64,000 nt of DNA, from NCBI GenBank assembly GCA_036244855.1, contig BQKZ01000437.1:85533-149532 (forward strand). Reading direction: 5' to 3'. A program made the position numbers and the translations under genes. The notes below the pieces were generated by a model. That model was not told the DNA's origin. It saw only the letters and a program-made list of their open reading frames with translations, and did not search any database. Positions 11,551-23,695 of the stretch are shown piece after piece; position 1 is the first letter of the stretch, and each line of letters starts with the position of its first letter. Source of the stretch: Temnopleurus reevesii (Eukaryota > Echinodermata > Echinoidea > Temnopleuroida > Temnopleuridae).

Positions 11551-12240
11551 TGTGTTTTCATGTTTCGCATAAACTCAATGCTAATCGTTATTCTATTAGT
11601 GTTGTAAAAACCGTTTGTGAGTTCAATGTAAATTTAAGAATTGTGTAAAAATTGGGTCTTGAAACTGCATGGGGATTTCATTTGTCGAGCCTTATGACTA
11701 GTTTTTCGAACATGAAATTTCTCCGACACACTCTAATATTGGGTTTTGGGCACATGCATGTTTGTTTGGGAAAGACGAGTGCAAAACATGTTGCACAATA
11801 CTGCACAATTTTGCATCTCAAAAAGCATGAAAACTTTTACCCAGGATTGAGGCAAGCAAATAATATGTTAAGAATGTATTGACCACACGTAATACAAACA
11901 CTAGCAAGTATGATGCCATTTTTATGTAAGGATTTTAAACTATGTTATAAGTTAAGATGTTTTTAATGTTTTCATGTTTTAATGTATATTTTTTGTCTCG
12001 CTTTTACAATTAGGTTTATTCTTAACATTTTATACCTGTCCACTTTTTATACGCACGTACCTGTTGAAGAGCAGTCTTTTGATTTTTGACCTGCTGAAAA
12101 GCAGTCTTTTGATTGTAATTTTACCGTGAGTAAAAAAATGTACAGTACAACATAATACAGTAAAAGATAATACCAGCTCTTATCACGGAAAGGTTGAGAC
12201 TCTAATGATGAAAATTGTTATTCTACGTGTTTTTTTTTTT
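11551..12240. other. AT-rich DNA without a recognisable gene
   Basis: It contains a short internal duplication (CCTGTTGAAGAGCAGTC and CCTGCTGAAAAGCAGTC, about 30 bp apart, near 12060-12110). No gene is seen. Confidence 0.4.
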
Positions 12241-12257
12241 TTCTTGTTTGATTACAG

Positions 12258-12545
12258 GCAGCCATGTTGGAAGGAAGGATCTAAAGATAAGTCAAATGCG
12301 ACGGATAAACACACACCAACCTATACCCATCCAGAAACCGATACACCTATACGACCTTCATCCAAAGATCTACGCATACATATACGCCAGGAGAAAATGT
12401 TAGCTTTTGCAGCCATCACCTACAATCCCGCTCAACAAATAAAAGGAGATTCTCGAGAAGAAAAAAAGATTGGATATACATAAGAGTGACACCATATCAT
12501 TTGGAGACTGTGCAGTAGGCAGGGAATCGCCTCATTTGATAACAG
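12258..12545 (+). other. Possible exon, coding state unknown
   Basis: A strong acceptor (11 T, CTTGTTTGATTACAG) precedes 12258 and a donor-like CAG|GTAAAT follows 12545, giving a 288-nt segment with higher GC than its flanks. One frame is open from the acceptor to a stop at 12481 (about 75 residues, rich in Lys, Thr, Pro and Asp, no known domain). It could be an exon of the plus-strand transcript suggested at 95-188, a non-coding exon or chance. Confidence 0.22.
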
Positions 12546-13513
12546 GTAAATAAACCATAGGCTATTTTTTTTTAATGAAAACAGAGCTTTACTCAATATT
12601 TGGTCAAAAAGTAGCATGCATTTGTTCATGAATGTGCGCAATAATGTACCATAAAACTCTTTCCCGACAATTTTGCTAACATAAATACGTGCTCCCTTTT
12701 ACCGAATATTCAGTAAACCACTATTCATGACATATATCACACGAATTTTGAGACCACAACAATATTGTTTTATGAACTGATTGTTTTTTAAAGTTTGAAT
12801 TTGATCGTTGAATCATATTTAGCGCCTATCTCGATCATAACAACAGTTTGTTTAATATATGGTGTATCTTGGATTATTTTCTGGATTAGACATAAGGATA
12901 ATAAAACCAAAAATAAAATAAACCAAAGCTAGATGCTCAAAATTTCGATTTTTGTTGTTGTTGTTGTTGCCAATTTTGTTCATAAGAATGTGTTCTTAAT
13001 CAAGAAAAGAAATATTGGCTACAGCTTATGTTACACGAGACTGTATATTTGTGATACATTATAAATGATAACTTTACCGACATCCATTTATATTTCACAC
13101 AATTAATTTTTTCTATGTATTCTTCATACTAGATTCAATCTTATTTCGATTTGGAGACAAATATCGGGAGAAGTACCAGTCGCCTTTAACATGTTTTACT
13201 GGAGCTTGAACCTCTTGCTAGACCCAGCATTTCCACATGTCCATATCCCACGTGTCTGGCTAATACATGGCATTTTGATACAAGTTGAATCTGCTCTCCG
13301 CATTACCTTTCGAGATTAAATTTGTATCAGGATAAAGTTTATATCGTTTTTGACGTGTCCAATGTCAGCTAAGATATACACAGATGGAAAATAAATTTTG
13401 GTAAAGGAAACCTTGTGCATTTGTGTGGGCCAGAGTCAAGCCACAAATTTCAGGAATTTAATTCGATATACGATTTATAGTTATGCGTGCAATGCTGAAT
13501 GATGGGGGGGGGG
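12546..13513. other. AT-rich DNA up to the first gap
   Basis: No gene is seen. A short (TTG)n run lies near 12954. The last bases before the gap are a run of ten G. Confidence 0.45.
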
Positions 13514-14037
13514 NNNNNNNNNNNNNNNNNNNNNNNNNNNNNNNNNNNNNNNNNNNNNNNNNNNNNNNNNNNNNNNNNNNNNNNNNNNNNNNNNNNNNNN
13601 NNNNNNNNNNNNNNNNNNNNNNNNNNNNNNNNNNNNNNNNNNNNNNNNNNNNNNNNNNNNNNNNNNNNNNNNNNNNNNNNNNNNNNNNNNNNNNNNNNNN
13701 NNNNNNNNNNNNNNNNNNNNNNNNNNNNNNNNNNNNNNNNNNNNNNNNNNNNNNNNNNNNNNNNNNNNNNNNNNNNNNNNNNNNNNNNNNNNNNNNNNNN
13801 NNNNNNNNNNNNNNNNNNNNNNNNNNNNNNNNNNNNNNNNNNNNNNNNNNNNNNNNNNNNNNNNNNNNNNNNNNNNNNNNNNNNNNNNNNNNNNNNNNNN
13901 NNNNNNNNNNNNNNNNNNNNNNNNNNNNNNNNNNNNNNNNNNNNNNNNNNNNNNNNNNNNNNNNNNNNNNNNNNNNNNNNNNNNNNNNNNNNNNNNNNNN
14001 NNNNNNNNNNNNNNNNNNNNNNNNNNNNNNNNNNNNN
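13514..14037. other. Assembly gap of 524 N
   Basis: The gap begins directly after a poly-G run. Reading frames drawn across it are meaningless. Confidence 0.99.
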
Positions 14038-14160
14038 GACATAGCACCATTTCAACGGGCATTATATCGAACAACGTGTTAATATTCTATAGAAAGACAT
14101 GTTTCAATACATTTTTAACTCATTTTGTGTAACAATACCCGGTGGTTACCGTCACTTCGT
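14038..14160. repeat. Dispersed repeat, GACATAGCGCCAATTCAACGG type
   Basis: GACATAGCACCATTTCAACG and, later, AACTCATTTTGTGTAACAAT then CCGTCACTTCGTGAAAACAC are shared in order with 60137-60255, where the first part is tandemly repeated. Confidence 0.65.
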
Positions 14161-14364
14161 GAAAACACGGACGAATAGTCCCTTATGCTCAAAGCTCTCT
14201 GAGCCGTGAGGAATTAAGCCATTGATTCTGTGTTTTTCAAGGCTGCATGGCTACACTAGAGAATAACTCAGCGATAATTAATCAATTGAAGGTAGGATGA
14301 TGCTACGGCGTGCTTAAAACACAACACACATTATTGGAGGGAAGAAAAAACAACGATACACATT

Positions 14365-14890
14365 TAGGTAGATAGATAGATACAATTTATTTCGACACTG
14401 TAAAAAAAACCAAACAGATACAGAGTCTGGTTTACATTGGGGCCGTGTCATTAGCAGAATAGCCTATACAAGGTAAAATGACACTTCAATTAAAATAACA
14501 TATACAATACAAATTAAGAGCATTTACATTATACATTTATATTTATTTATTTTCCTCATTCATTTAAAAATTCATATTTTCCTCACTAATTCATTCATTA
14601 CAAAATTAACGTACGAACAATTATAAAAAGATGAAACAGATCAAATACAACGGAAATACAAAAGGCAAAATGAACATATATAACATAGCAACATACGAAT
14701 GGAATAAATATGGAGGGATAGTCTATATCCAGTTGTATCAACGAAGATACATCTGTTCTTCCATAGGGTTCTGTTGACATAATTGATATGTTTAGTTTTG
14801 TAGTTAATACAATGTAAGATAAAGAAACATTTATAAGTGTGAAATCGGAGCAAACCCTTTTGACAGTTAGCCTCGCCGAAAATTGCTGTA
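14365..14890 (-). mobile_element. LINE 3' end, probable
   Basis: A GATA/TTTATT-rich start followed by non-coding DNA fits a LINE 3' untranslated region in minus orientation. The segment 14785-14880 is repeated in inverse at 15290-15365 (shared phrase GAAATCGGAGCAAACCC with TTTTGACAG). No reverse-transcriptase motif is visible. Confidence 0.35.
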
Positions 14891-15195
14891 AAAGTAAAGA
14901 GATGGGAGTCATGCATTACCCACTGAAATAAGCATACATTTACTAAATGAAAGAAAAATGCATACTGCGCATTCTATCTGTCCCCACCCAGTTCCATAGT
15001 TTCGGCTCCCATTTCTAATACTTAAACTGCTAAGTTTACTATCCATGCCGATGTGAATGATAAAAGTGGTAACAAATAATGATACAAGACTTTGAAATAT
15101 CACAATATGAAATAATATCATGATCGCCTTATCACTACGATCATCGTTAGATATGAACATGTTGATAGTCAAAGTTGTTTGGGTTTTCAAAGCCA

Positions 15196-15375
15196 ATGTT
15201 TATTTGTTTATTTATTTATTTATTAATTACGATTTATTTAAACAGGGTAGCCCCATCAGTAATCGCAATACTGTTCTTCCCGGGGGCCATGTCAAACTGT
15301 CAAAAGGGTTTGCTCCGATTTCACAATTATGTATGTTTCTTTATCTTAAATGTCTTAGTTCAAGATTGTCAATTT
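15196..15375 (-). mobile_element. LINE 3' end, inverted partner of 14785-14880
   Basis: It begins with (TTTA)n, then GGTAGCCCCATCAGTAAT, then the inverse of the 14785-14880 segment. Together they make an inverted repeat with a 400-bp spacer. Confidence 0.45.
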
Positions 15376-15422
15376 TAACAAGATCACCACCACACGCTAT
15401 GTATTTTGCGCTAAATCGAAAG

Positions 15423-15713
15423 GAGCGTGGTGTAGTGGTCTGACTCTCGCCTTTCAACCAGAGGGTCGTAGGTTCGAATCTCTACCAGTTACGTTAATTT
15501 CCTTCAGCAAAAAAATTCTTCCACATTGTGTTGCACTCAACCCAGGTGAGTTGAATGGGTACCTGGGAGGAATTTATTTCTTGAAAAAGCTTATGCGTCT
15601 AGTAGCTGCATTGCTAAAGCCAGGGTAATAATGCTGCAATTGTAGAGCGCTTAGGTAATTCTCTTGTAGAGTTGATAAGCGCTATATAAAAGCCGTTCAT
15701 TATTATCATTATG
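15423..15713 (+). repeat. tRNA-derived SINE, full length
   Basis: The head reads TGGTGTAGTGGTCTGAC and GGTTCGAATC, followed by the conserved body and the tail GATAAGCGCTATATAAAAG plus (ATT)n. It is about 85-90 percent like the copy at 11255. The head is a degenerate tRNA, not a functional gene. Confidence 0.88.
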
Positions 15714-16367
15714 AAATTGTTTTGAAAATCGTTTGTAATTTACTTGGCAAACCTTATGCATTTACGAAAGATGAGGTTAGGATACCATAATCACGTACAT
15801 ATTACGTTTGCCACTCACGGGCAATGCAGTGTGTACGATGGTGCATACAGACATTTATTCAGTCTATTCATTGATCGCTACAAAGTCCCTGAAAATACTT
15901 TTCCAAAAGCCCTGCATGTTTGCAAATTACAGGCTGAATAAACCCAAAGCCCTGTGTTTTTTTTCGCCACTTGACAGGGAAACATTTCAACTCGCTCCGT
16001 ATTCAGACGAAAGTGATTTAATGCTGTGTGCATCGAGGATTTGATGAGCCGGAGGGGGAGGGGGCAGGGCGATAAATTTGAAATGTTACACTCCCTCATC
16101 CCCTCTTGTACATTCTTGCGCCCCTTATTGAGATTGAGCCCCTTGAGGGGAGAGGGGGGAGGGCGGTGGATACTAACTGTCTAATTTTTTATTTCGTTTA
16201 CAATCTTTCTTCAGTTTTTTATGTGAATAGAATAATATAGGCCTGACAGCTTGATTTGATAATATTTTTCATAACAAAATGATAATGTGTGACACTGTTG
16301 TGAAAATGCATTTTCATCCTATGATCATACCTTTGTAGTATAGAACAGCAAAGTCTTTACATAGGGT
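15714..16367. other. AT-rich DNA without a recognisable gene
   Basis: It contains a GGAGGGGGAGGGGG stretch near 16051 and a second G-rich patch near 16146. No gene is seen. Confidence 0.4.
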
Positions 16368-16470
16368 TATATAGGGCCCCCGCAAGTCACACGATTCAAC
16401 TCAGCTCTTTTTTTATTTACAGAGTCGTGCTGCATCATTTTGCTTCCGGGGCCCTATGTGACCGGAGCTT
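16368..16470. repeat. MITE, GGCCCCGGTCACATAGG family, short copy
   Basis: Inverted ends ATATAGGGCCCCCG and GGGGCCCTATGTGACC enclose ACACGATTCAAC and its near inverse. Better copies lie at 32161 and 32674. Confidence 0.6.
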
Positions 16471-17185
16471 ATGTTTGAATATAATATTCAAGCGTGTGAA
16501 TACGATGTCAGAAGAAAGCATAGAGAGGTTGACATAAGGTTGACACAGAGTGTTGTGCTTCGGAGAGTAATGCACTCTGAGATTTAATATAGACATGCCC
16601 TTTTACCAAGAGGTCTATCTCTACCCATTTCCGTAGAAGCCTCTTGACATACTTCGAACTCACATTCCATTGTAAGCTTATATCAGAAATATGTGTCATA
16701 TAATTTTTGGCGGATATAATCCGTCTGCAAATACACATTTGAAGACGTTTACAAGGTATAGTAAGGAAAACGGGAAAATAAAACATCGTTTCGTTCATTT
16801 TCTTGTGAATTATCATTGAATTATTTTGTTTTTGTTACGACACCTTAGTTTTTATATAATAGGTATCAACCGATTTTTAATCATTTGTCACTTATTTTAG
16901 TCCACGGTAATGACATTTATTTTAATCTGGATATAATGCGACTCGTGTTTTTTTTATTTCTTATTTGATTTGTCTATTTATTCATTTTTTGGCTTGTTTG
17001 TTCCTTGGGGGCACCGAGTTTAAAATTGATGGGGTCAGAATTCTAAATCGTGCGTAATTACTTGACTTACGCTTTAGCGATAACCGCTACATGAACATAC
17101 ATCAACTTTTCTAGTTCCAAGGGTTCAGTTACTGTGGTGTGCAGGGATGCAGTTCATTATGAAGATTGAAGTAAATATGTTTGGA
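16471..17185. other. AT-rich DNA without a recognisable gene
   Basis: The 102-codon minus-strand frame at 16508-16816 lacks splice signals and any recognisable domain. Confidence 0.4.
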
Positions 17186-17189
17186 TTAC

Positions 17190-17380
17190 AAATTAGCCTG
17201 CGTCCGATGACGTTTACTACTACGCCAATTGTAGGTATTTTGAATTTCTTCGGTTCTCATTTTCTGACTCCATAGCGAACGGGTCTCCTGCAGAGCTCTA
17301 CGGAACCTGTACGTCCTCTGCGTGCATGTTGAAATGAGTATGCGAGCCTCGTACGGCGACGGTAGACCCACCGGGGATGG
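17190..17380. other. Local GC-richer island, coding state unclear
   Basis: This stretch is GC-richer than its neighbours and open on both strands (minus 17186-17371; plus to a stop near 17337). Neither translation shows a family I recognise, and the splice signals are poor. It may be an exon or an unrecognised element. Confidence 0.2.
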
Positions 17381-17785
17381 AAATTCAAACTATATCTTTT
17401 CCCCAATCAGTTTTGTCAGTTGGTAAAATAATGTCTGCCTTGTTGTATTATCTTCTACTCAGGCAATACAGTGACGACAATGGTGAAGATGTCTGCCCTG
17501 AACAGTGTCTCATTTGCGTGTACTGATCAATGAATACCGCCAGCGAAGATGGTCAGAGAGATGGGGAGAGAGAGAGAGGTCTGTGTATACGTCACATACA
17601 CGCATATACCCACACGCGCCGATTCACACGTACCCACATCATGCACCAAGCTTCGGCAGCGACTAGAGGAGTGAACGGTCAAACGGGTTTTGTATGCATG
17701 CATTGATTTCATTGAATATATTATTTAATCAATATCTTCATCCCCCACCATCAGAAAAATTATCTCTAATAATCGCAAAATTTGA

Positions 17786-17975
17786 ATGAAGTACGATATA
17801 ATCTATGTCCGTAAAATTAAGTTGAGCGCTAATCCAATGCTCCTTTGTAGTGCAATTCAAATTGGAACCGATTGTTGTGTCTGCACAGTTCGGTATTCAA
17901 TATTCAATACGGATATATTATCCCATGACCCACTTTATTTTACGGAAACACTTTACATCGTTATTAAAGGATATA
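17786..17975. repeat. MITE, ACACGATATAAACTATTTCCG family
   Basis: It begins TACGATATAATCTATGTCCG then AAAATTAAGTTGAGCG, matching the left end seen at 33275, 43473, 47062 and 60388. The right end is eroded. Confidence 0.55.
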
Positions 17976-18149
17976 ATTTTGATATTGCATGAACATATTG
18001 ATCCCTGTTTTTACGAAGTGACGGGAGCCAGAGGCTAATGTTGCAAGAAAATATTACTATACACTCTTAAAAAGTTAAACTCAATATTGGGTAGACAGGG
18101 AACATGGTGAGCTGTTTAATAAAATTGTGCACAATAATGAGTAGAATCT

Positions 18150-18269
18150 GGGGCCTGTAACATAAATACAGTTTGCAATTAATCACAATCTTTTGTAAAC
18201 GATTTCACATAGACTTACGATTGACATAAATCGTACGATCGATTGGAAAGCTCCATTTTATGGGGCCCA
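18150..18269. repeat. MITE, GGGGCCCGTAACA family
   Basis: It begins GGGGCCTGTAACATAAA and ends TTTTATGGGGCCC, with ACGATTGACATAAATCG inside. Confidence 0.65.
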
Positions 18270-20219
18270 TTTCTTACACCATGTTGCGCATTGGGAACAT
18301 TCTTTGTCAACACGTAACCATGTTTCATTTTTACCCAGTATTGAGTAAATTTTTCTCATCGTTTTTGGAATGTAAAGTTTCAATATGAGGCCCTTTAAAA
18401 TGCTGCCATGTCGGGTTATCCTTGCTTTCGTGTAATACTGCACTTTTGACTACCGTCACTTCGTGCAACCTACACGATTTTTTAAAATAATGATGAGCTT
18501 CGGCCAACTTTTTTGTTCGTATTCTTTTTTTCTTTTTTTTTTTTTTACTTTAGTTGATCAAATTATTAAAAATATATTCATATGAAAATTATATTATGTA
18601 ATAGTTGCAAAGCCATTGATAATCGTCTATTCTTCTTCAAAGACATTATCTATTGATAATTTATTATTACAAATATTTCCACTCACTTTTGCTTGAATGC
18701 ACACTAAAGAAAACAGGTGTAACTTTGCACCTTTTATGGTTGCAAAATAACGCAACACTTATGGGTTCAATATTGCTCCTTTTCGGTATCTATATGTCTT
18801 TAAAATAATTTAAAAGCCGACCTGTCTTTTCGAATGTCTGGGAACATTGCTCATGATTATCATGCTTACCCTCCCATGCCACAAGTATTGCAACATAGCA
18901 AAATTACGTTCGTTTTCCATTGATTCACCTGTCGTATTTTTCTTATTTTTCCTTAAATGTAATAAAATCACAAATATCTATTGTTGAAATTAAAGTATCA
19001 TACACGATTTGTAAATTATTTAGGGTAAAACAATTTTTAATTTAGTTATGCCTTGGGTACCAAAGACCAAAGACGACAAAGGTAGAAAATTGCAATGTCT
19101 CGACTTGCAAATTAGTCAACGGCTTCTCGCAAAAATGTTTTCCCTTTCTTTAAATTGAACATATTCCATGACTTGTTGAATACTTCTGCTGACAAAAAGT
19201 ATCAAAATCAATACCTCATATAATGCAATAAAATAGACAACCTGAGTTGAAGACGTCACTCTCAGTTCCTTCAGGGCATGTGTTTTTATAATTTTATGGC
19301 ACATCGTGAATTGACCATTAGGTTTTGAAAACGAGCAATATAACTCCAAAATGTTATAGCGTTCTTGAGTAAAGAAACTAATCCTGGGATATTTTATAAC
19401 ATTTTCTTCATGTGGCCAGTGCATAAAATTGATTCATACGTGTGTCCTGAAGGAATTAAGAGAGGGACTATGTTGCAATACATATGGCATGGGAGGGTAT
19501 GTCGGTTATAAACCAAAACTTAGAAGAACGAAATTATAGTTTAATTAAAATAAAAATCTTGGGCTTAGTCACAAATCTTAATTATATCTGACCCGAAATA
19601 ATTGGATTATGAATCATTTATTATTCATTTACTACTCTTTTTCCTTGAAGGCACATTATATATCCGTGTTGAAGATGTCTTACGGAACCTCCTGATAAGT
19701 GATAGTGGTAAATACTAGTGAATATGTTGGTCTTTTTGTTTGTGTGTCATTTTCCGGTTAATTCATGTTGCTAAAGAAGAAAAAGTCACACGGACATGGT
19801 TTCCTGTAATTTAGTGACACGTCGTACTTTTATTTTCTCTTTTGTCAACTCTACCATCTAATGCACCGGAATGCATTTTATTATACTGATATTTTGTATT
19901 TATTTATTTACTTTTCTTCTGTCATTAGTCGTTTTGTGATGAAATGATGTTAGAATCCTTCAGGTCATCAATGTTCCTTTATTTGCTCTATATATGCGTG
20001 AATGGAGGAAATGTAAACTACATTTCACGTTTTTTTTCTTTTTATTCTTGTCATATACGTCAAATTATATTTAATCATTGGAAATTCAAAGGCCTTTTCT
20101 TTATTTTGTTTTTGAAATATATAATGTTTTTTTTTCTATATCATTGAAGAGTTCTTTCCAAGTACATTTAACAATCTTACGTCTCATTGTTTTTACTATC
20201 TACGTCTAACTGTTTACAG
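18270..20219. other. AT-rich DNA without a proven gene
   Basis: 18700-18790 weakly resembles the GTGCAATATTGCAC repeat. The phrase CATGGGAGGGTA at 19487 is the near inverse of TACCCTCCCATG at 18868, so 18868-19498 may be an eroded inverted-repeat element. The 102-codon frame at 19116-19424 (minus) falls inside it. Confidence 0.4.
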
Positions 20220-20710
20220 GTTGGTCATGCTCAACGGCTACATGAACACTCATCAAAGGACAATCTTTCTTTAAATCTGTCTCGTGGACTATCGCTTCAA
20301 CTCTTTCAACAAATCTCATCATATGAACAACTCATCTGAACAATATTGCTTTAAGACAACAACTTAAGTCGACATCAACGAATTTCAACAACGCTTCTTT
20401 TAAGACCATGACTATCATCTTTAAGATAAGGACTAAAGTCGATAAAACGAATATTTCATTACAACAATGTCGCTTTAAGACAGCTACTATATCCTCATCA
20501 TAAACTGTCAGATGTTACAACAAGAAAAACGCGACTGATAGTTATCTCAAGTCGCTCGCCATACATTTTGACTTCTTATCAATTTTTGATTGATCTATCC
20601 AATCTTAAATATGCTTATGCATCCCATTCTTTATTATTTTTTTTGTAAAGAAATGGAATTATAAATCCATTTGCATAATGGGTAAGAATAAAACTAATTC
20701 ATATTTTGGA
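20220..20710 (+). other. Possible terminal exon with polyadenylation signal
   Basis: A convincing acceptor (pyrimidine-rich, CTAACTGTTTACAG) ends at 20219. Downstream sequence is compositionally different from the intron-like DNA before it, and AATAAA lies at 20687-20692. The frame continuing in phase 0 is open for 39 codons, then stops. Degenerate ~55-bp internal repetition around CTTTAAGACAACAACT is visible. It could be the 3' exon of a long non-coding or short coding plus-strand transcript. Confidence 0.25.
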
Positions 20711-20900
20711 TGTCGTAATTTTCTTTGGGTATGAAATATGTTTGGCTTGGTTTTATTTTCCAATTAAAAAAAGCAAAATACATTTATACAATTTTAGGTA
20801 TGAAAATTATTGAACAAACTTTAAATTAACGAATATAACAAATTATGATGATAAATGTTGGCTAGAAGCTCTATTCAAAGCTAGCAATATGATAGCTCTG

Positions 20901-21028
20901 GACCCAGTAAAATACGGTAAACATTTCCGATTAATCGTATAACTGATATCAATCGTAAGTCTATGGGATATCATGTACAAAAGATTTGCAATTGATCGCA
21001 ACTGCTTTTTTTGTCACAGGCCCCTGGT
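20901..21028. repeat. MITE, GGGGCCCGTAACA family
   Basis: It shows the family's paired GATTAATCG and ATTGATCGCAA arms and ends in TGTCACAGGCCCC. Confidence 0.55.
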
Positions 21029-21456
21029 CTTCCTTTGAGGTCCATAAGATGAAATATACTTTATGTGATATATTTTCAATTACAACTATCTAAGTCAAAT
21101 TGAAACAGAGTAGAATAGCAATCGGCATGGTACTCTACGTGTATCACCGTTATTTGCATTATTTTCAACTGTGAGAGGTACATATATTTCGATTGAGTAT
21201 CACTATACCCTTGAAATCATGAATATTCCATATTTTCCAATATAATTTCTGCGACAAATCCCCGATATTACCCAGCATAGCTATTTAGGCGCAAAGCTCT
21301 CTGAAGAGGCACCTTTTTTTTTTAAATAATAATAATACCCTAGGAGCCTCGGAAATATCGCTGTTACCATGGCAACGATGATGAAACTCGCTGTCTGATT
21401 GTGTGGTAGCTACGTGTCTTAATCCGTGGACTTTGTTCATACCTGGAACATCACAA

Positions 21457-21632
21457 GGGGGGTGTTGTTCAAAAGTTGCAATTGATCGCAAGTTGCAGTT
21501 GATCGGAACGCGCCAATCAAAATCATTCTTAAATACGCGTCTTGTTAAATGCGCGTATCGTGCGCGCATGAAATTGCGCGTTGCAATTTGCAAGGTTGCA
21601 GTTGATTTGCAGTTGATTTTGAGCAACACCCC
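21457..21632. repeat. MITE, GTTGCAATTGATCGCAAG family
   Basis: The ends GGGGTGTTGTTCAAAAGTTG and the inverse GATTTTGAGCAACACCCC enclose GCAGTTGAT arms and a GC-rich centre (GCGTATCGTGCGCGC). Relatives lie at 30599, 36919 (inverse) and 62397. Length is about 172 bp. Confidence 0.8.
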
Positions 21633-21639
21633 AAAGGTC

Positions 21640-22380
21640 TAAAAAATGCTTAGTATTAAGAAAATATATCGCGAATCAAATTGTTTTATTGATATTCATA
21701 ATCGTTTACCTTTCTTTCTTAGGAATAATGTATTTTCCGACTACGGTCATTAATATGATTATAAACTATCTATTGCTAAACAAATTATAATTATGGTAAA
21801 TATAGTACTGTCGAATAAGCAAAAAATGCCCTGCTAACAGTGGCAAGTGGTATTGCTATTGATTCTGAAGGTACGACATCCCGAAAATATACGAACTCCT
21901 AAGCATCTGAAGGTGTTATACTTTTCATTGTTGGTATCAGTCTTTTTTTAAGGGGTGCAGCATTCTTAAACAGTATATTAACTGGTTCACAGTAAATCAA
22001 ATGATTGTAAGAAAGACTCCGATCACAGTAAGATCATTGTGAGATCAAATTTTCGACCGTATGTTCTAAGATCATCTTCAGGAACTAAAATGGGTATTTA
22101 ATTTATTCGGCAAATCAAAAGGTATATTAGTTTTACAGGACTGTACTTAATGGTCGAATGTGATTACCGAAAACGTAACTCTATTTCTGTTACTTAACTA
22201 TGCATCATTGTTTTTATCACTGAAACCTGAATAATATCAGGAAAATATTGTCCAATTGAGTGCCAAAAATAGACATCAACTTTCCTGACAACAGACTTTG
22301 GCCATTTGCCATTTATGACCAGTCCACTTTAGCGTTCGGACTTTCATTAACGAAGCATTATTTATAATCCTTACAAATGA
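21640..22380. other. AT-rich DNA without a recognisable gene
   Basis: No coding or repeat signal with clear borders is seen. Confidence 0.4.
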
Positions 22381-22499
22381 TTTTGTTGTGCGTATACGGT
22401 ACACTCTTTAAAAAAATGGGCCAAAGTTTACCTAACACTTGACGGGCAACGTACTATCCACATAACTAATATATTAGATAATTTTCCAACCTGGGGATG

Positions 22500-22685
22500 A
22501 ATTGCGAAATCCTACCACAAGTTGTGGATACTTTTACACAACTGCCGCTTAAAATTGTCCGATATATTGTGGACTTGTAAAATTCTACCACAATTTGGGC
22601 ATATTTTGCAAAATGGCTGCTTAAAATCGTCCGATTTTGGTGGAAACGCAAAATTCCACAATAAATTGGGTAAATATTATACGTT
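22500..22685. repeat. About 2.5 tandem copies of a ~73-bp unit
   Basis: The pattern AAAT-CCTACCACAA ... GCTTAAAATTGTCCGAT recurs at 22503, 22575 and 22647 with about 20 percent divergence. Confidence 0.6.
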
Positions 22686-22689
22686 AACC

Positions 22690-23440
22690 AACTGTTGTAT
22701 GACAGTTTGTTGTCCAGTGTTTAGTAAACTTTCGCCCAACGTTTTAAGAAGTTAGCTAGCAATGTCACTTACTATGTCATTTGGATATATATGTGTATAT
22801 ATTTTGTTGTTAGAAGCATTACAGATGTTGTCACACATATTGTAAACATTCCAAAAAAAAACGACATAACTCCAAGGACATGCAAACAAACATATTTTGG
22901 CGGTATTACTGTAATGCAACGATTAGAATAGGCAAAAAAAAAAATGTTCACTATTGAAAGAAACATTCGTTTATACATGCTGGTTACGAAGAAATTACAT
23001 TCAATAGATGTGTTATTTAACATGATTGTGATGACAATTACCATTATAATCAAAATATGACATTAATTGCGTTGGTACGACTTAACGCGATTGATGAGTG
23101 ATTTGTTTTGTGATTTGTTCTACATTTATGTCCTTGTAAACGAATATTACCGATCAACCTAGCATTTGATTTCGAACCTATTTTAGAATTTGCTAGAAAT
23201 GCCAAAAATTGTAATGCTTACTGAATATTATACAACACATATATTGTATAGCATTCACAAAATAGTGACTTTTTACTGTGTTGAATATGATATATACGAG
23301 TGCTCGTACTAATTAAAAATCTATGCAAAAAGATATCTAGAGAACATGTCTGATACGTAGAGTTTCTGCGAATTAGGTTTTTTTTTTCCTTTTAGATTTT
23401 AGGTAATAGTATTTTGAAGAAGATATCATTGTATTCTACC
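22690..23440. other. AT-rich DNA without a recognisable gene
   Basis: Nothing beyond short chance frames is seen. Confidence 0.4.
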
Positions 23441-23444
23441 GTTG

Positions 23445-23695
23445 CTGTTGTTGTAACTTTTGTTATCATCATTCTTATCTTCAGCGTCATCATTGCTTTT
23501 TATTATATTATTGTTGTTATTTTTCATTATTGTTATTTGTAAGCAATCCTATTTTTATTATTGTTATTGCTATTACCACTACTATCATTATCATTACTGT
23601 TATTATTATTATTATTATTACTGTTATTGTTATTCTTAACGTTTTCATTATTATCCGTATAATATCATATATATCATTATTATTATTGTGATAAT
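23445..23695. repeat. Degenerate ATT microsatellite
   Basis: This is an interrupted (ATT)n / (GTT)n tract. Confidence 0.8.

Noticed and set aside
13450..14082. Long frames across N runs
   Set aside because: Gaps contain no stop codons by definition; the same applies to 28217-29160 except for the true LINE fragment after 29069.
15423..15490. Apparent tRNA genes at 11255, 15423, 29262, 49632 and 60825
   Set aside because: Each is followed by a conserved non-tRNA body and tail and recurs dispersed; acceptor stems are degenerate. They are SINE heads.
19116..19424. 102-codon minus-strand frame
   Set aside because: AT-rich, no recognisable family, no splice signals, and it lies within a possible eroded inverted-repeat element.
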